From Cunninghamella blakesleeana (taxonomy: Eukaryota; Mucoromycota; Mucoromycetes; Mucorales; Cunninghamellaceae): DNA of 64,000 bases. Positions within the stretch are counted from its first letter, which is position 1. Every line of letters begins with the position of its first letter. Of the stretch, positions 38,290 through 52,144 are shown one piece after another. Both the position numbers and the translations under genes were made by a program. The notes beneath the pieces were generated by a model. It was not told where the DNA came from and searched no databases. It worked only from the letters and a program-made list of their open reading frames with translations. The stretch is from NCBI GenBank assembly GCA_017871115.1, contig JAFCIZ010000006.1:2728001-2792000 (forward strand), given 5' to 3'.

Positions 38290-40436
38290 ATGCCAGAAAG
38301 TGTGCCTCAAGAAGGTAATGTCAAAATAAAATGAAGTGCTATATAGAATAGCGGTAAAAGACATAAATAATAATAATAAAGGGTTGATATTGAAATAAAA
38401 AAAAAAATTATATATAAATATATTAAAATATTAAAATATAGAAAAACCTATTTTATTGAAGCTATTGAATCTTCGTATGCGATTATCGGCCTTAAAGCGA
38501 GACAGATCGATACAAGTAGATTATGATCAATTAGAATTATTGAGACAGGAAACAGCAGAAATCTTAAATGGATTAATGATTGCACGAAATGGTATATTGT
38601 TGGACGATCAACGAAAACCGAATAGAGTGGATGACTTGGTAAACGAAGTATGTCAAATTATCAGTTTATTTTTGCTCTCCCTTGGAAAAACTAGAGAAAG
38701 TAAGAGAATATATATTAATATACGTAACTTTTTATTGTTTAATATACTTTTTATTATCGCTTTTTATTAATATGATACTTTTAATATTTATTTTGCTTAT
38801 TCATCAATTTCCTTTTCTAGCTCCTGCCATTTATGCTAAAGTGAATGCCATTTATGTAAGTTATATAATATACATGTATGTATATATAATATTTTATTAT
38901 ATAAGGGAGTTAATATTAATCGTATATATTGTTTATTATTTTTACTATTATTTTTTTTAAAATAAAGAACTGTTTTGATAGGCTGAATGAATTTGGAATT
39001 TATGCTGAAGAATTTTTAGAACCTTATGCAAAAATGTTAAAAGATATTAAAAATGTTTTAGAAATTGATGAACGTCATGAAGCTGTAGGCAAGCCTATTT
39101 TACAAATATTGTGGTATAAATTTCATCAGTGTGGTAAGATAATAGTAATAATAATAATAATAATGATAATAATAATTGCCGTACAAAATAAGCATATATT
39201 TAAGAGATCCATTATTTAATTAGCTATAAAATTATTGTTTTAAATTATATATAGAAACTATTTACAACAAGCTTTTAGACACTATTCATGAAGTATCGCC
39301 TGAATTGTAAATATATACCTATATACTATTATACGTTCATTTATATATTAATGTTAATATTTATATTCAATTCTTTTTTTAATAACTCTTATTCCTATTT
39401 TTTTTTTTAAAATAGATTACCAATTCGAGATCAATTACTTCGTATCCGACGACAATTGTTGACTGTAGCATGTAAAAGTCACTTTACTGCCAAAGACATC
39501 ACACCATTACAAGAAGAATTACAAACCATTGATGAAAAACGAGTAGATGGTAAATTTCTTTCGGAAAAAGATGGTAGTATCCCAGCAGGTCAAGCTGTGA
39601 TTGTTGAATTATTAGATCAAGTTCATGCCTATTCTCATGATTTAATTATTGTAACCACCTCTGATTTCTCACCTTCTCTTCAATCTTTACGCGAACGACT
39701 TGTTGAGATCAAATCTCAATTAGAAAGGTTGGAATTAACACAAAAATGGACAATGCGACAAACGGATTTATTTACTTATCAACACCAATTGCATGATATC
39801 GTGAAGTTAAGATATACAGGGGAAAATCAAAATATGAATCAAAATCAAGAAATAATAGATGATGAGAAAATACAAGAAAAAGATAAAAATATAGATGAAA
39901 ATAAACTTGGAAAATTTTTGGACCAGTCTGGCAACGCACCTGAAGGACAAACTGTTATTCATTTTTTACTTCATAAATGCTACCGAATGATTTTGATACT
40001 TTTAAATGAAAGCGTACCTGTGGCCGAATCTTTAACTCCTGTATATAATCAACTAACTACTGTTAAAAAATGTTTAGAAGCTGTTAAAATGACTGGGTCT
40101 CCTTGTTCTGATGAAGAACTATATCCGTAAGTTTAAATATATATATATATATATATATATACGGTGAAGAAAGAAAGAGGAAGAGAGGCAAATCGATTGA
40201 AAAATCAATTTATGTTTTTATTTATATATTAATTTTATCTACTTTGCTTATCATATTTTTATTTTAGTTACCAAATGAAATTAGCAAGTATTGAAAATTC
40301 ACGAAAAGATGGTAAATTTTATGATTGTAAAGGTTTTATTCCTGAAGGCCAAGCATTATGTGTATCTACTTTAGAAGAATGCTATCAAATATTGGATAGT
40401 TTACGTCAAGTAGAAAAAGTGGATGATGATACTTAA
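38290..40436 (+). CDS. DUF2408/UPF0662 fungal protein (yeast YPL260W-like)
   Basis: Conserved fungal cytosolic/nuclear protein of poorly known function. The yeast relative YPL260W has been linked to proteasome and DNA-damage phenotypes, by memory. Seven exons: 38290-38314, 38442-38699, 38821-38855, 38968-39133, 39255-39306, 39416-40126 and 40268-40436, giving 471 residues. Helical repeats recur: LLKLLNLRMRLSALKRDRS, LGKTRETPAIYAKVNAIYNC, LNEFGIYAEEFLEPYAKMLK. A DGKF-(x)n-PxGQ motif occurs three times (VDGKFLSEKDGSIPAGQA, LGKFLDQSGNAPEGQT, DGKFYDCKGFIPEGQA), marking repeated DUF2408-type units. An acidic, Gln/Asn-rich insert lies before the second copy. Followed 276 bases downstream by the ING gene in the same direction. 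Confidence 0.88.
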
Positions 40437-40712
40437 TTATTTATTTATTTATATATATATATAGTATTAAAAAAAAAAAAAAAGCTTATTAGATATATAT
40501 TATTTATTAGTATAATCATCATCTTCATTAAATATATGTAATAATTATTATTTAGATCTTTATTTTTTGTCTTTTTATCTATTAAAAATTTGTAAATCTT
40601 AAATCTTTATTGGAAGAAAAAATTGTGCAACTCCGACTTTTTTTTAACACTCCTATTTTTTCCTTTCTTTTCCTTTTCTTTACTCTTTTTTTAACTACTT
40701 AATTTATTGGTA

Positions 40713-41362
40713 ATGGATAATGTGGATATACAACAAGATAGTGGAAGATATTTACAAGAATACATACAAAGTAACTATTAAAATAAATCTACTTACATAT
40801 AAATAAACATTATATATAAATAAACATTATATATACATATACATATACATTACATACATATAAATATATATATATATATAAATTTTTCGGTTTTTTTTAA
40901 TATTATTGCTTATCCATAACTTACATACATATATTTTTTATGATTGTTTTCGATCTATTAGGTTTAGAAAATCTTCCGAGTGAAATCAATTATCATTGGG
41001 CTGAAATACAAAATAGAGAAGATCAAGGAAAAAGTAAATAATAACAATTATTTGGGAATACAATTAGTACTTTAAAAAAATGTGTGTGCTCACTATATCT
41101 TATTTTTTCTTTTTACTTTTCTTTTTTTATAAATAGATTTGGAAAAACGAGTGCATGCACAACAACTTGATTTAACTAAACTTCATAGACAATGGTTCCA
41201 CCAAGAATCAGAAAAACGCGAAAAGATATTAAAACATGAACCAAATATTATAAAACGAATACGACGTGATTATGATAAATTAGAAGACTTGGCTACAGAA
41301 AGGATTCAACTTGCTGAAAATGCTCTTCATTTGGTAATAGTCATATATATATGCGTGTATAC

Positions 41363-41422
<60 letters not shown>

Positions 41423-42185
41423 ATGTATGAAACCCTTAGTTTAAATATATTTCTAAATTGAATATATATATATATATACCCATATACATATTTATATTAG
41501 GTCGATCGACACTTGGAAAGACTTAGTCAAGACTTGGACTTACTAAATAAAACAAATCCTGAATTACTAACTTTACCAAATATGCAACATTTATTACCAA
41601 GAAGTAAGTGACAAATAAGGAAATCCTATTTATATAATATAAAAATAATTGCAAATATTTATTTATTAGTATATTATTTTATTTACTTTTATTTTTATAT
41701 GTATATTAAAATAGATGGCGTAAATGAAACAGAGACAGAAGAGGAAGAAGAGGAAGAACATGATGAAGAAGCTTATATTGCAGCAATGATAGCTAATCGA
41801 CAAAAGAAACGTAAAAAGAAAGAAACTAGGGATGGTGAGGAAAATGCAGAAGAGCCTTTGTATTGTTATTGTAGACAAGTTTCATATGGTGAAATGGTTG
41901 GCTGTGATGGCGAAGTAATTTGAATAAATTATAAGTGTTTTATTATTTTTATTACTACTATCACTAAAAAAAATGGTAGATAGAGTATTAACGTTATTTG
42001 TTATTTTATTATTATGATTATTATTATTTTAGCATTGTCCCTATGAATGGTTCCATATGGAATGTACAGGATTAGATGCTCCTCCTAAAGGTGAATGGTT
42101 TTGTAAACATTGTATTGAAAGCGAGAACTCAAGAAAAATCAAAAAAATGAAACGAAAGAAAGAATCATCATCAACTACTTCTTAA
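40713..42185 (+). CDS. ING-family PHD-finger chromatin protein
   Basis: Inhibitor-of-growth protein, a subunit of histone acetyltransferase or deacetylase complexes that reads H3K4 methylation. Six exons: 40713-40770, 40962-41033, 41137-41333, 41501-41603, 41715-41914 and 42033-42185, giving 260 residues. The N-terminal ING helical domain covers about residues 8-115 (SLENLPSEINYHWAEIQNRE). An acidic then Lys-rich linker follows. The C-terminal PHD finger (about 195-240) keeps the C4HC3 pattern: YCYCRQVSYGEMVGCDGEHC, then WFHMECTGL and KGEWFCKHC. It cannot be assigned to Yng1, Yng2 or Pho23 by eye. Intron 3 holds a (TA)n(TG)n microsatellite. Confidence 0.94.
41366..41422. repeat. Compound (TA)n(TG)n microsatellite in ING intron 3
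   Basis: About 19 TA units run directly into about 9 TG units between the donor at 41334 and the acceptor before 41501. Such tracts are length-polymorphic. Confidence 0.9.
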
Positions 42186-42349
42186 GTTATTAGAATTGAA
42201 AGGTATTATTATTATTATTATTATTATGCTATTTAAATTATTTTCTTCATTTTTATTATTTTCTTCATGATTTTTATATTTAGTACTTTTTTTTTAGTTG
42301 CTTATTTTATTATTTAACTTTTATACTTTATTACTGTATATAATACTTC

Positions 42350-42385
<36 letters not shown>

Positions 42386-42611
42386 TTTATCTTGTATTTT
42401 TAAACATTATCATCATCTTCATTATCTTTATGATTATTTTAATCTTTTTTCTTTATCTTTACCTTTCTCTTTTTTGTTTTTTTTACTTTAATAATACTTG
42501 TAGTCTAGAGCTCAAAGGATTTGATTACTGACTATTATAATCAATATTTTTATACGGAATAAATATTATATAGTAATTATATATATATGTATATATGTAT
42601 ATTTATATAAG

Positions 42612-42649
<38 letters not shown>

Positions 42650-43054
42650 TGATATATTTGAATCATTTTTATTATTTATACAAATATAATATAATACAAT
42701 ATAATGCAAAATAAAAAAGAATAAAAAAACAAAAAAAAAAAAACTATGGCGTAGAATAAGAGTAAAGTATTGGTTTTTTACCAAAAAAATAATATAGATA
42801 GCACGGAAGATTTTGATTAACAAACAACATATAAAATTAGTTTAATAGTTTAAAACACATGATAAAAAACAATCAAAAAATAAAAAAATAAAAAAAAATA
42901 AAAAATAGAATAGATAGACCTAAAATTCTTTTCGTTATTTTGTTTTTTTTTTAATTCTTATTTCTCTTTTTCTATTTTATTTTACTTTATTTTATTTTAC
43001 ATCTTTAATTAGAAAAAAAAACATCAGCATTTTTTTTTTTTAAAAAAAAAAGTT
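42186..43054. other. Intergenic with dinucleotide repeats
   Basis: 3' flank of ING and promoter of the GPI-like gene. It contains (TA)n runs at about 42356-42380 and 42614-42645, and a T12A10 palindrome at 43030-43051 ending 3 bases before the next ATG. No gene seen. Confidence 0.6.
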
Positions 43055-43790
43055 ATGATGAGAGCTCATTTTTTATTCCTTACAATTTGCTTCATTTGTG
43101 TCAATCACATATATGCTAAGGAATATAATAAAACAGGTAACAAAACATGACAATGATTATATAGATGTTATTTTTTTTTTTTTTTAATATTATATTTTTA
43201 TTGAATAGTAACGATCCATCCCACTGTTACTGTTATAGTCGATGGTAAAAAAATCAATATAAAAAAAAATTAGATAACATATTTTTTTTTAATAGTAATA
43301 AGTATGATATACTAATATCTTAAATATAATAATAGGTGATAAAGTACCGACGCCATCAGTAGATATAGTCGATGTAGTTGATGTAGTCGATATAGCACAA
43401 GCGGATGCCAGTGGAAAAAAATTCTTTAAACATACCACTTTACCCAATTTATCTAAACCCGATGTTGAAATTCCTACAAAACCTGGAGAAATCGTTAAAA
43501 TTACATCTTCTCCAACTCCAACTCCAGCAGCAGGCGGAGGAGGATCACCAAGCAATTCACCATCATCATCTCCATTACCTACAGCCTCTGCATCCGCATC
43601 TGATAGTAATAAAATTAATTCATCTTTAAATAAATATTCAGAAGTGGCCAAGCCAACAAATGGTGTCAAAATGCAACCCGATAAAAATCAACCAAAAACA
43701 TCTTTTGCTATGCATAATGCTGTTGTTCCTTCTTGGATTCAATATATCGGTCTTGCCTTCTTTGCTTTTATTCAGTTTACTCATAATTAA
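43055..43790 (+). CDS. Small Ser/Pro-rich GPI-anchored-like surface protein
   Basis: Three exons, 43055-43136, 43209-43244 and 43336-43790, encode 190 residues. The N-terminus is a signal peptide (MRAHFLFLTICFICVNHIYA; two adjacent ATGs at 43055 and 43058). A Val-Asp repeat (VDIVDVVDVVDIA) spans the start of exon 3. A Pro/Ser/Ala/Gly-rich stretch at about residues 95-125 is likely O-glycosylated. The C-terminus ends in a hydrophobic tail (SWIQYIGLAFFAFIQFTHN) preceded by small residues, the layout of a GPI-attachment signal, although a single TM anchor is also possible. No known family. Cell-surface or wall role is inferred from architecture. Confidence 0.72.
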
Positions 43791-44207
43791 TATACTAGTT
43801 TTATCCCTGTCTTTCTATTCTTTTTTTTTTTTTTTTTTACTTTATATTAGCTTAATATCAAACTATGTTAAAAATAAATAATAAAATAAATAGGTCAATT
43901 GGTGAGAATGAATTAAATAAACAAATATATGAAAACGGAATATTTTTTTTTATGTACCAGTATCTTGATTTTATTTGCTTTTATTTTTTAACGTATGTAT
44001 ATAAACTAATAAATCAATTTTGTATAAGTATATATGGTAGTGTAAAATGGATACTGAAAAAAATAAGAGGAAGAAAAACGATTTGGTTTTTTAATAATTA
44101 ATGGGTTTAAATTTAATCGGTTATCAAAAAAAATTAAAGCATAATTTTTTTTTTTTTTTGATTTTTGTACTTCCTTTCACTATTTGTTTTTAACTATTAA
44201 AATAATA
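43791..44207. other. Intergenic between GPI-like gene and HFM1
   Basis: 417 bases, AT-rich. A 78-codon plus-strand frame at 43865-44101 is Lys/Asn/Phe/Tyr-dominated with no recognisable content and is probably noise. Confidence 0.55.
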
Positions 44208-47200
44208 ATGGATTTATATTATAACATGAATAATGAAGAACTTTGTAGATGGTTAGAACAAAAAGAAGCATTTCTTTCTCAATCTAGTTCTGTAAAAGTA
44301 ATTGATTATTAATATATATATATATATATATCTTTTTCACACAAAGACTTTCATATTTAGTTTATATTTCATTTCTGACCATGTTTAAATATATATAAAC
44401 AGGAACCAATATTAGAAACGAATACATCATTATTGAATATAAATAGAAATTACAATCAAAGGCTAGAAGATACCATTACATCGACTAGACACATAAATTA
44501 TTCCATCAATCCAGTTAATTTGCAATCGCCATCTCAGGCTTTACCCATGAATACTATTATGCTTAATCATAGCAAGAATAACAATCTAAGATCTATAATG
44601 GAAATACGTAAATAATATATATATATATATATTATATTCACGTTATTTATGTTTATCAAAATAGAATACTTATATCTATACATATATATATATATATTTA
44701 TATACGTATCTATTATAGCTGAGCATTATAGGTCCATTTTTTCGTATCCATATTTTAATAGAATGCAGTCAGAAGCTATGGATAAAGTAAAAAGATGCTT
44801 AAAATTAATATAAACTACTAAAAATAAGTATACACAGACACACACACATATATATATAATTGAAAACTTATATAAAACCATATGCGTTGTGTTTTTATTT
44901 TGTCTTGTTATAAAAAAATTCATTATAATAATCATAGGTATTTTATACAGATGAAAATATAGTGATTGCAGCTCCAACTGGTGCAGGAAAAACCGTTTTA
45001 ATGGAATTAGCAATGATTCGATGCTTTATAAATAGTCCACGCTATATTAAAATAATTTATATGGCGCCAACAAAAAGTCTTTGTTCAGAACGAGTTAGAG
45101 ATTGGAAAGAAAAATGGAGTCCTTTTGGTATTACATGTAATGAATTCACGGGTGATACTACTTTTATAAATGTGGAGCATATACGTGATAGTAATATTAT
45201 GTAGGTATATTATTTTTTTACTTATTCTTTTTACCTTAGTTGAATATAGAGATATTCATTCTCATTTTCATCATCATTATTATTATTTTTAATTTGGAAT
45301 GCCTTTATTTTTTTATCTACTTTTTTTATATATGAAATAGAGTAACAACACCTGAAAAATGGGATGTAATGACAAGAAGATGGGTGGATCACAAAAAACT
45401 TATTCAATTAATTAAATTAATTATGGTAAGTTTATATAAATATAATAATTTAGAATTAGTGACTAATTCAATATTTGTATAAATATATTAAACCTATTCC
45501 GATCCTTTTATTTTTTTTATTTGATATATTTAGATTGATGAGGTCCATATCCTTAGAGAACCACGAGGTGCTACAATAGAAGTCTGTGTTAGTCGTATGA
45601 AGGTATACTTATATATAGTTTTATATTCAAAAAAAAGCAGATAAATATTTAGATAATTAACTTATATAATATAACAATATTTTTTTTTCCTTTTGTTTTA
45701 TCACTATAGGCTATGAAACATAAATTACGATATGTAGCTACTTCAGCCACTCTACCAAATATACAAGACATTGCAAACTGGTTAGATGCAACGCGTAAGC
45801 ATATATATATATACCGCTGATGGTGATAACGATTGATTTTTTATACTATAAATTCTAATTATTAATTTATCTCTCTCTTTTGTTTTTTTTTATTCGTTAC
45901 TTCATTTTTGTTTTCTTAAAAATATAGCCTTGGAATTTTCTGAAGAATATCGACCTATCCCTTTGGATCGTTATGTTTATGGTTATCCTTGTAAAACCAG
46001 TTTGTTTTCCTTTGAAAAAACTTTGGACTGGAAGTAAGTTATAATTTCAATAACAATTATGATGATAATAATACATTGATATGATATATAATATAAGGAT
46101 AAAAAATTACATCGTTTTGTACTATTTTTCATTATTATTATATTTTTTTATCTTAGACTTTTAAATATAATAGAAAAACATAGTAATAACAAGCCAGTTC
46201 TTGTTGTAAGTACTAAAAAATAAAAACAACGACGATTAACTTTAACTGTTTACATATGTATATATTTACAATTACAATAGTTTTGTTCAACTCGTAAATC
46301 GGCTGAATCAACTTGTGAAACTTTGCTTAAATTAATGTCGCAAAACTATGTGGATTCGCTTAGGTACTTTTCTTGTTTATTATTTTTCTTTTTTCTTTTT
46401 TTTCTTCTTTTTTTTAAAAAAAGGATATAAGGGAAGAGAAGAAGGAAAAGTAATAAAGTATGATTTATTCAAGGAATATCTTTTTCTCATTCACTACCAG
46501 TTCTATCAGAGATACAAAATATCATAAATGTAAAAACAAAAAGCTCTCCATCTTCATACAGCATGGAATTGGGTTTCATCATGGTAAATCTTAATCAAAA
46601 ATATATAAACAAAATAATATCACAATACAAATGTTATAGTTGCTTCATTTAATATGACCGATCTTTTTTTTATTTTATACCTATAGCTGGCCTAGATACT
46701 GAAGATCGACAATTGGTAGAAAAATTATTTTCGGAAAAACTTATTCGAGTTATTGGTAAAAACATATATAATAGATATACCCTTATAATTATTAACTGTA
46801 ATATACTTTTCATAATTTTTAATAATTATTTATTTATTTATAAATAATTATTTTTTTAGCAACCACTTCTACTCTTGCTATCGGTGTAAGTATAAAATCG
46901 GTTTAACAACTTAACAATATATAGTTTTTCATTGCTTAAAAATTACTATATATTACCTTTTTAAATGAACTTGCTATTAGGTTAATTTACCAGCTCACTT
47001 AGTGATTATAAAGTCAACGAAACGTGAGTTTAAAATCAACATAATTATATAAAAAGCATATATCACTATAAATAGAGTACTTGGCAACAGTAAAGTCTCA
47101 TCAATATATATATATATAGGTTATCAAAATTGCAAGATGATTGAATATTCTGATATAGATATACTACAAATGATGGGACGTGCTGGTAGGCCTGGTTTAG

Positions 47201-50200
47201 ATACCTCTGGATGTGCTGTAATTATGACAACAATGGATATGGAATATAAATATAAATTATTGATCACTTGTCAGAGCACTATTGAAAGCAGGTATTTAAA
47301 ATAAAACAAGATAACACACCATATGTACAATAAATATAATAATAAATTTATTTAATACCGCTCTCTTTTTGTCCTATTATAGTTTGCATCAAAACCTGAT
47401 TGAACACTTAATGTCTGAAGTGTGTCTAGGAACAATTGTTGATATAGAGTCTGGAACTAAATGGTAAAAAAATAAAGCAAAAATAAACAAATAAAATAAA
47501 ATTAGTATATATATGCTTTCATATATTACTGGCTATCGATATGTATTTATATTTTATTTTTTATCATTTTAATTTTAAAAATTAATAGGTTAAAATCAAC
47601 ATTTTTATACACACGTGTCAAAAGAAATCCATTCTTTTATCAACTAGATGATGGAACTAACTCAAAAGAGCCAGATAAAATTATGCAAGGTAATTAGTTT
47701 AAGAATAAAATGTATTTTTTATTACTACTATTTGTATCATTACTAAAACTTTCCTAATTTCTAAATTTTTTTCGCCTATTAATGCAGATATATCAATAAA
47801 ATATTTAAATATACTCACAGACAATAATTTAGTTTCAATGAGCAAAAATCCACAATCTAAAGGCTTTTATATATCAACGTGTAAGCTTGAGAAAGAAATT
47901 ATCAAGAGCATGTCATTAGCTACTTTAATGATTATTATCTATATTATTTTTATTTTATTAATACAGTTTATGGAGAAAAGATGGATCGTTATTGTATTAA
48001 GTTTGATACAATGGCTAAAATAATGCGACATGATAATTGGGGCTCGATAAAAGATGTGGTAAATATATACATATATATATATATATATTAGTAATAGTTA
48101 GTGTTTTATTGTTGAACATATAATTTAGTCACCATAATATTTTTTTTCTTTTTAAGCTGGAATTGGTTTGTCAAGCACAAGAGTTTGAAATTAATAATAA
48201 GTTTAATGCTAATGAAAGACCCTTTCTCAATGAATTAAGAAAAAACACTTCTATTCGATTTATATTAAAAGATAAAGTGTCAAGTGTTAGTGAAAGAATA
48301 TTTTTGCTAATACAGGTATTCAGTTAAAAAATAGTAATTATAAAATAAGCAAATAAACCATTAAATAATACAATATGTAATCATAGTATTAAAATTTGAT
48401 TTTGTAGTGTGTATTAGGTGATATTTATTTATATCATGGTACTCTAGGAAATAGCTTAGTAATAGAATGTTATAGTATATTTCAAACAGCAGGTAGAATA
48501 GTAAAATGTAATTTTAAAATTGAAATAAAAGAAAAAGCGATTATAATATATCACAAACAACAGATAGTTTATTTACTGTTTCAATTTTTTATTTCATTTA
48601 ATTTTATTTTAAAAAATAGGTATTATTGAATGTGGTGTCTTTGAAAAAAATGGATTAAAAGTTAAACATTCGTTAGATCTCTACAGTAGTCTACAAGCCA
48701 GAATGTGGTCAACAAGTCAACACCTACTTAAACAAGTAGAGTATATTGGAACTTCTTTTGCTAATAGTTTGGCAAAAAATGGTATCAATACTTTCCAAGA
48801 TTTATTAAAGTGTGATCCTGAATATATAGAAATGGTAAACTCAGCAAAAATAAATTAACATCAAATCTAATATCACATGTCCTTATATTAATATTAATAT
48901 TTCCTTCTCTGAATACGTATATTAATTAGGTATTACATAGGAATCCTCCTATTGGTACGAAAATAAAGAATGCTTTAGCCGTGATACCTCAATTTAATTT
49001 AGATGTACAAATCAACGAAAATGATCCTTTTGCTAATTCTTCTACTATAATAAGTTTTTCTGTCACTATAAGTTTATTATATACACCCAACTTTAAAAAA
49101 ATGTCAAAGTATGGAAAAGGCTATCATGCTGTATTATGGATTGAAACAAACAGCCATTATTTGATAGATTTTAAAAGAATACTGTAAGTTTAAACTTTTT
49201 TCAAAAAAGTAAAAAGAAAAGGAGAGAGAAGAAAGAAAGAAAAATAAAGATAAAAGAATGAATATTTAAAAAAAATACTCATATGCATATATTAGCATTC
49301 ATCAATTAGTGAATACACCACAAAAATATGAATATACAGTAAAAGCAGACTCTGCTAACATGTCAATCAAGTGTCAAGTTCAAAGTGAAGATTATGGTAA
49401 ATTTATAGATAAATTTAACAAAATAATAATATATATGATATATATTATTAGTACTTATATATCCTATCTTATCATTCTATTTTTTAGCTGGGTTACAAGT
49501 ATCAAAAGAGTTAAAATCAAAATGTAATGCTGATTTGTTAATAACCAAGTTAGCCAGTAGGGAAATGGGAACTAACGATTTAATATCAGATTCGCAAAAT
49601 AAGAAAATTATTGAAATCATTGACTTAGAAGCAGATCTACAAAAAAGGGGAAAAAATGTCAATAAAAAGGATGAAAATGATATTCATATGATAAAGAAAG
49701 TAAATAATAATGAAGATGAGGATGAAGATATATCAGTATGGGTTAATATTGCTAATTCTTTATCAGAAGTTGAAAATAAAGGCATGTTTTAATAATAAAA
49801 AAAAAATTGAAACTATGATAAGCTAAATACAAATACATATTTTGTAAAATACTAATAATACAATATTTTTCTTATAAAAAATACTTAGTAGCCAATAAGA
49901 AAGATTTTAAGAAATCAGCTATCAATTCTTCAGTTCTTTGCAAGCATATATGCAAAAACAAGCGCATGTACGTAATGAATAAACAATTATATTAATATTA
50001 ATATAATTATCAATAATTTAATTATACATTCATTCATTAACTTATACTGTATATTTTTTATTTTATTTTATTTATTTATTTTTTGTTTATATAGATGCAA
50101 ACATCAATGTTGTAAAAAAGGGTTGGACTTGGCTATAATAAATGAAACAAGAACAGGGACAAAAAGAATACGGGACGATGATGACAATGATGACGATGAT

Positions 50201-50917
50201 ATTAGTTATCCAACTAACAAAAAGAAAATTTCATCCAAACAACAAATTAATAATAAAACATCTTTAAGTAAATCGTCATCTCAACAGCCTTTCACTTCAC
50301 CAAAAATTCAACGACAATCATCATTATCGTCATTAAAATTAGACCCTTGGGAAATACCTGACGATAAAATGTTTGATTTATTATTTGATATGACTAGTGG
50401 TACTACTAATTTCACCACTGAGACTCGAATCAATAAAAAATCGTTTATTCCTTCAACTTCTTCACCCTCTTCATCCAAATTAGCATTAGAACAGCAAAAT
50501 TTTCAGCAATCACCACCTCTACAACATCAAGTATTACAACATAAGCTGCCTCCTTCTAAAAACATAAAAAATATAAATCTTAAGAAAAATAATGATTATA
50601 ATGACCTAAGCTTAACTCACTTTATACTTAATATGAATAACTATTCCCCCCTCTCAAAATTCGAAAAATCACTACCACTAAACATATTAAACTCTACTGA
50701 CAACTACGATCCTTGCGATTGGTTATGGGAAAAATTAGGTGATTTGATATATTCAAAATTTTATCTGAATAAATATAAATATAAAAATATAGAGGAAATG
50801 AATGTTGATGCAAAAGCCGATAATATTATTAAATACACCAAAAATGGCAACAATAGCAATATTAGTCAATTGTTATTAACAACTTATGACTTTGAACACT
50901 GGTTATTAACACATTAA
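44208..50917 (+). CDS. HFM1: Meiotic crossover DNA helicase HFM1/MER3
   Basis: Ski2-like superfamily 2 helicase that extends D-loops and promotes interfering crossovers in meiosis. My model has 27 exons summing to 1304 residues in one frame. Major exons are 44403-44607, 44938-45200, 47120-47291, 48620-48834, 48930-49183, 49488-49781 and 50095-50917. Motifs: AAPTGAGKT (Walker A, about 132-140), IDEVH (238-242), TSATLPN, GFHHAGLD (across the exon 11/12 junction) and MGRAGRPG (motif VI, about 470), followed by winged-helix and Sec63-like regions. A Cys/His cluster typical of MER3 (CKHICKNKRICKHQCC) is split by the last intron at about 1018-1034. The tail is disordered and Ser/Asn-rich. The intron after 49781 has no GT donor in phase; a GC donor fits. 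Presence of MER3 implies meiotic capacity. Confidence 0.93.
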
Positions 50918-52144
50918 TTATAATATGCATTTCGAATCAATATATACGCTAATTAAAAGATTTATTGAAAGCTATATATTACAAAATAGTAATAATAATA
51001 ATAATAATAATAGATAAATTACTTGAACATATTTAAAAATAAAAGTCTGTCCAAAATTGTTCAAATAAAATAATATGAAATTAGGATTTATTACTCGCAT
51101 CTAAAAAATTTATGGATTTCATAAAAGAAAATCACACAGTATATCATTTTTTTATAAATAGCTTATCAATTGACTATTATATTAAATAAAATAATAGAAT
51201 TACAGTAAAATAGTAAATAAAATAAAGAGATAAAAAAAAAAGTAAAGGGTTTGTTGGATATTTTTTAGGTATTAATAAACCTATTTATTTTTTCTAATCT
51301 TCACTTTTCTATATTCAAGATGGTGATTTATTTTTGGTTTAAAATATTGCTTTTTTATTGAATCTAGCGTTTTAATTATGAGGTTAGTTCTTCTTTTTAC
51401 TAAACTATTCTGATTTAATTTATTAATCAGCTAATAAGTAATTATTGAACTACAATAATATAAAAACTACCTAAATCAGAGAGCATATTTTTATGAGGTG
51501 AATGCAGTATATTAGAGATTTTTTATTAGTGATAATAATAGCTATATAAAACTACAATGAATGATTAAATTGAAATATATGCATTAAAAAACAATTTTAT
51601 ACATTTAGTATGTGTGTATTTTACTATTTTAAATTATATAAAGTTTGTTCTTACTAAAAATATAACTGCCACTGTAATAATATTTTTATCATTTAGGTGT
51701 TATTTATGCTTTTTTTAACTTTTAGATCGAGATATTAATATTTTTACTACAAAAAGTTTTTTCTTTCTAGTTGCCACAAACATTTCTCTTTGAAATTTCA
51801 AAATAATAACTTATTTTTCAACTTTCTAAAAAGCAATTATTTTGAAAGTAGGAAAAGCTCGCGTATGTGAAAAATATTTTTTTATTGTAATTGTTGATAA
51901 TAAAAAATAGAATAGGGCTCTGTATAAGCAATTTTATTTGTTTATTTATTTTAGTACAATATATACATTTAAAAACAAAAATAAAAATAAAAAAAATTGT
52001 AGTTTTATTGGATACTGTATGAAGACTGTTTAAATAATATATTTATAATTCAAAAGTTCTTTCTATGATGTTGATCTAACATACTCATTAATAATTTTTT
52101 AAAGAAAATTACAAAATATATAAGGCGGGAGTGTGTAAAACAAT
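50918..52144. other. 1.2-kb convergent intergenic stretch, HFM1 and coronin 3' flanks
   Basis: No gene or RNA recognised on either strand. AT-rich unique sequence with few repeats apart from an (AAT)n tract near 50990-51011. Confidence 0.6.

Noticed and set aside
43865..44101. 78-codon open frame between the GPI-like gene and HFM1
   Set aside because: Composition is AT-driven (Lys, Asn, Ile, Phe, Tyr) with no recognised content and no supporting splice structure.
49535..50917. Separate small genes at 49535-49792 and 50123-50917
   Set aside because: Both are continuous in frame with HFM1 through introns, and the Cys/His cluster joining them is a known MER3 feature.
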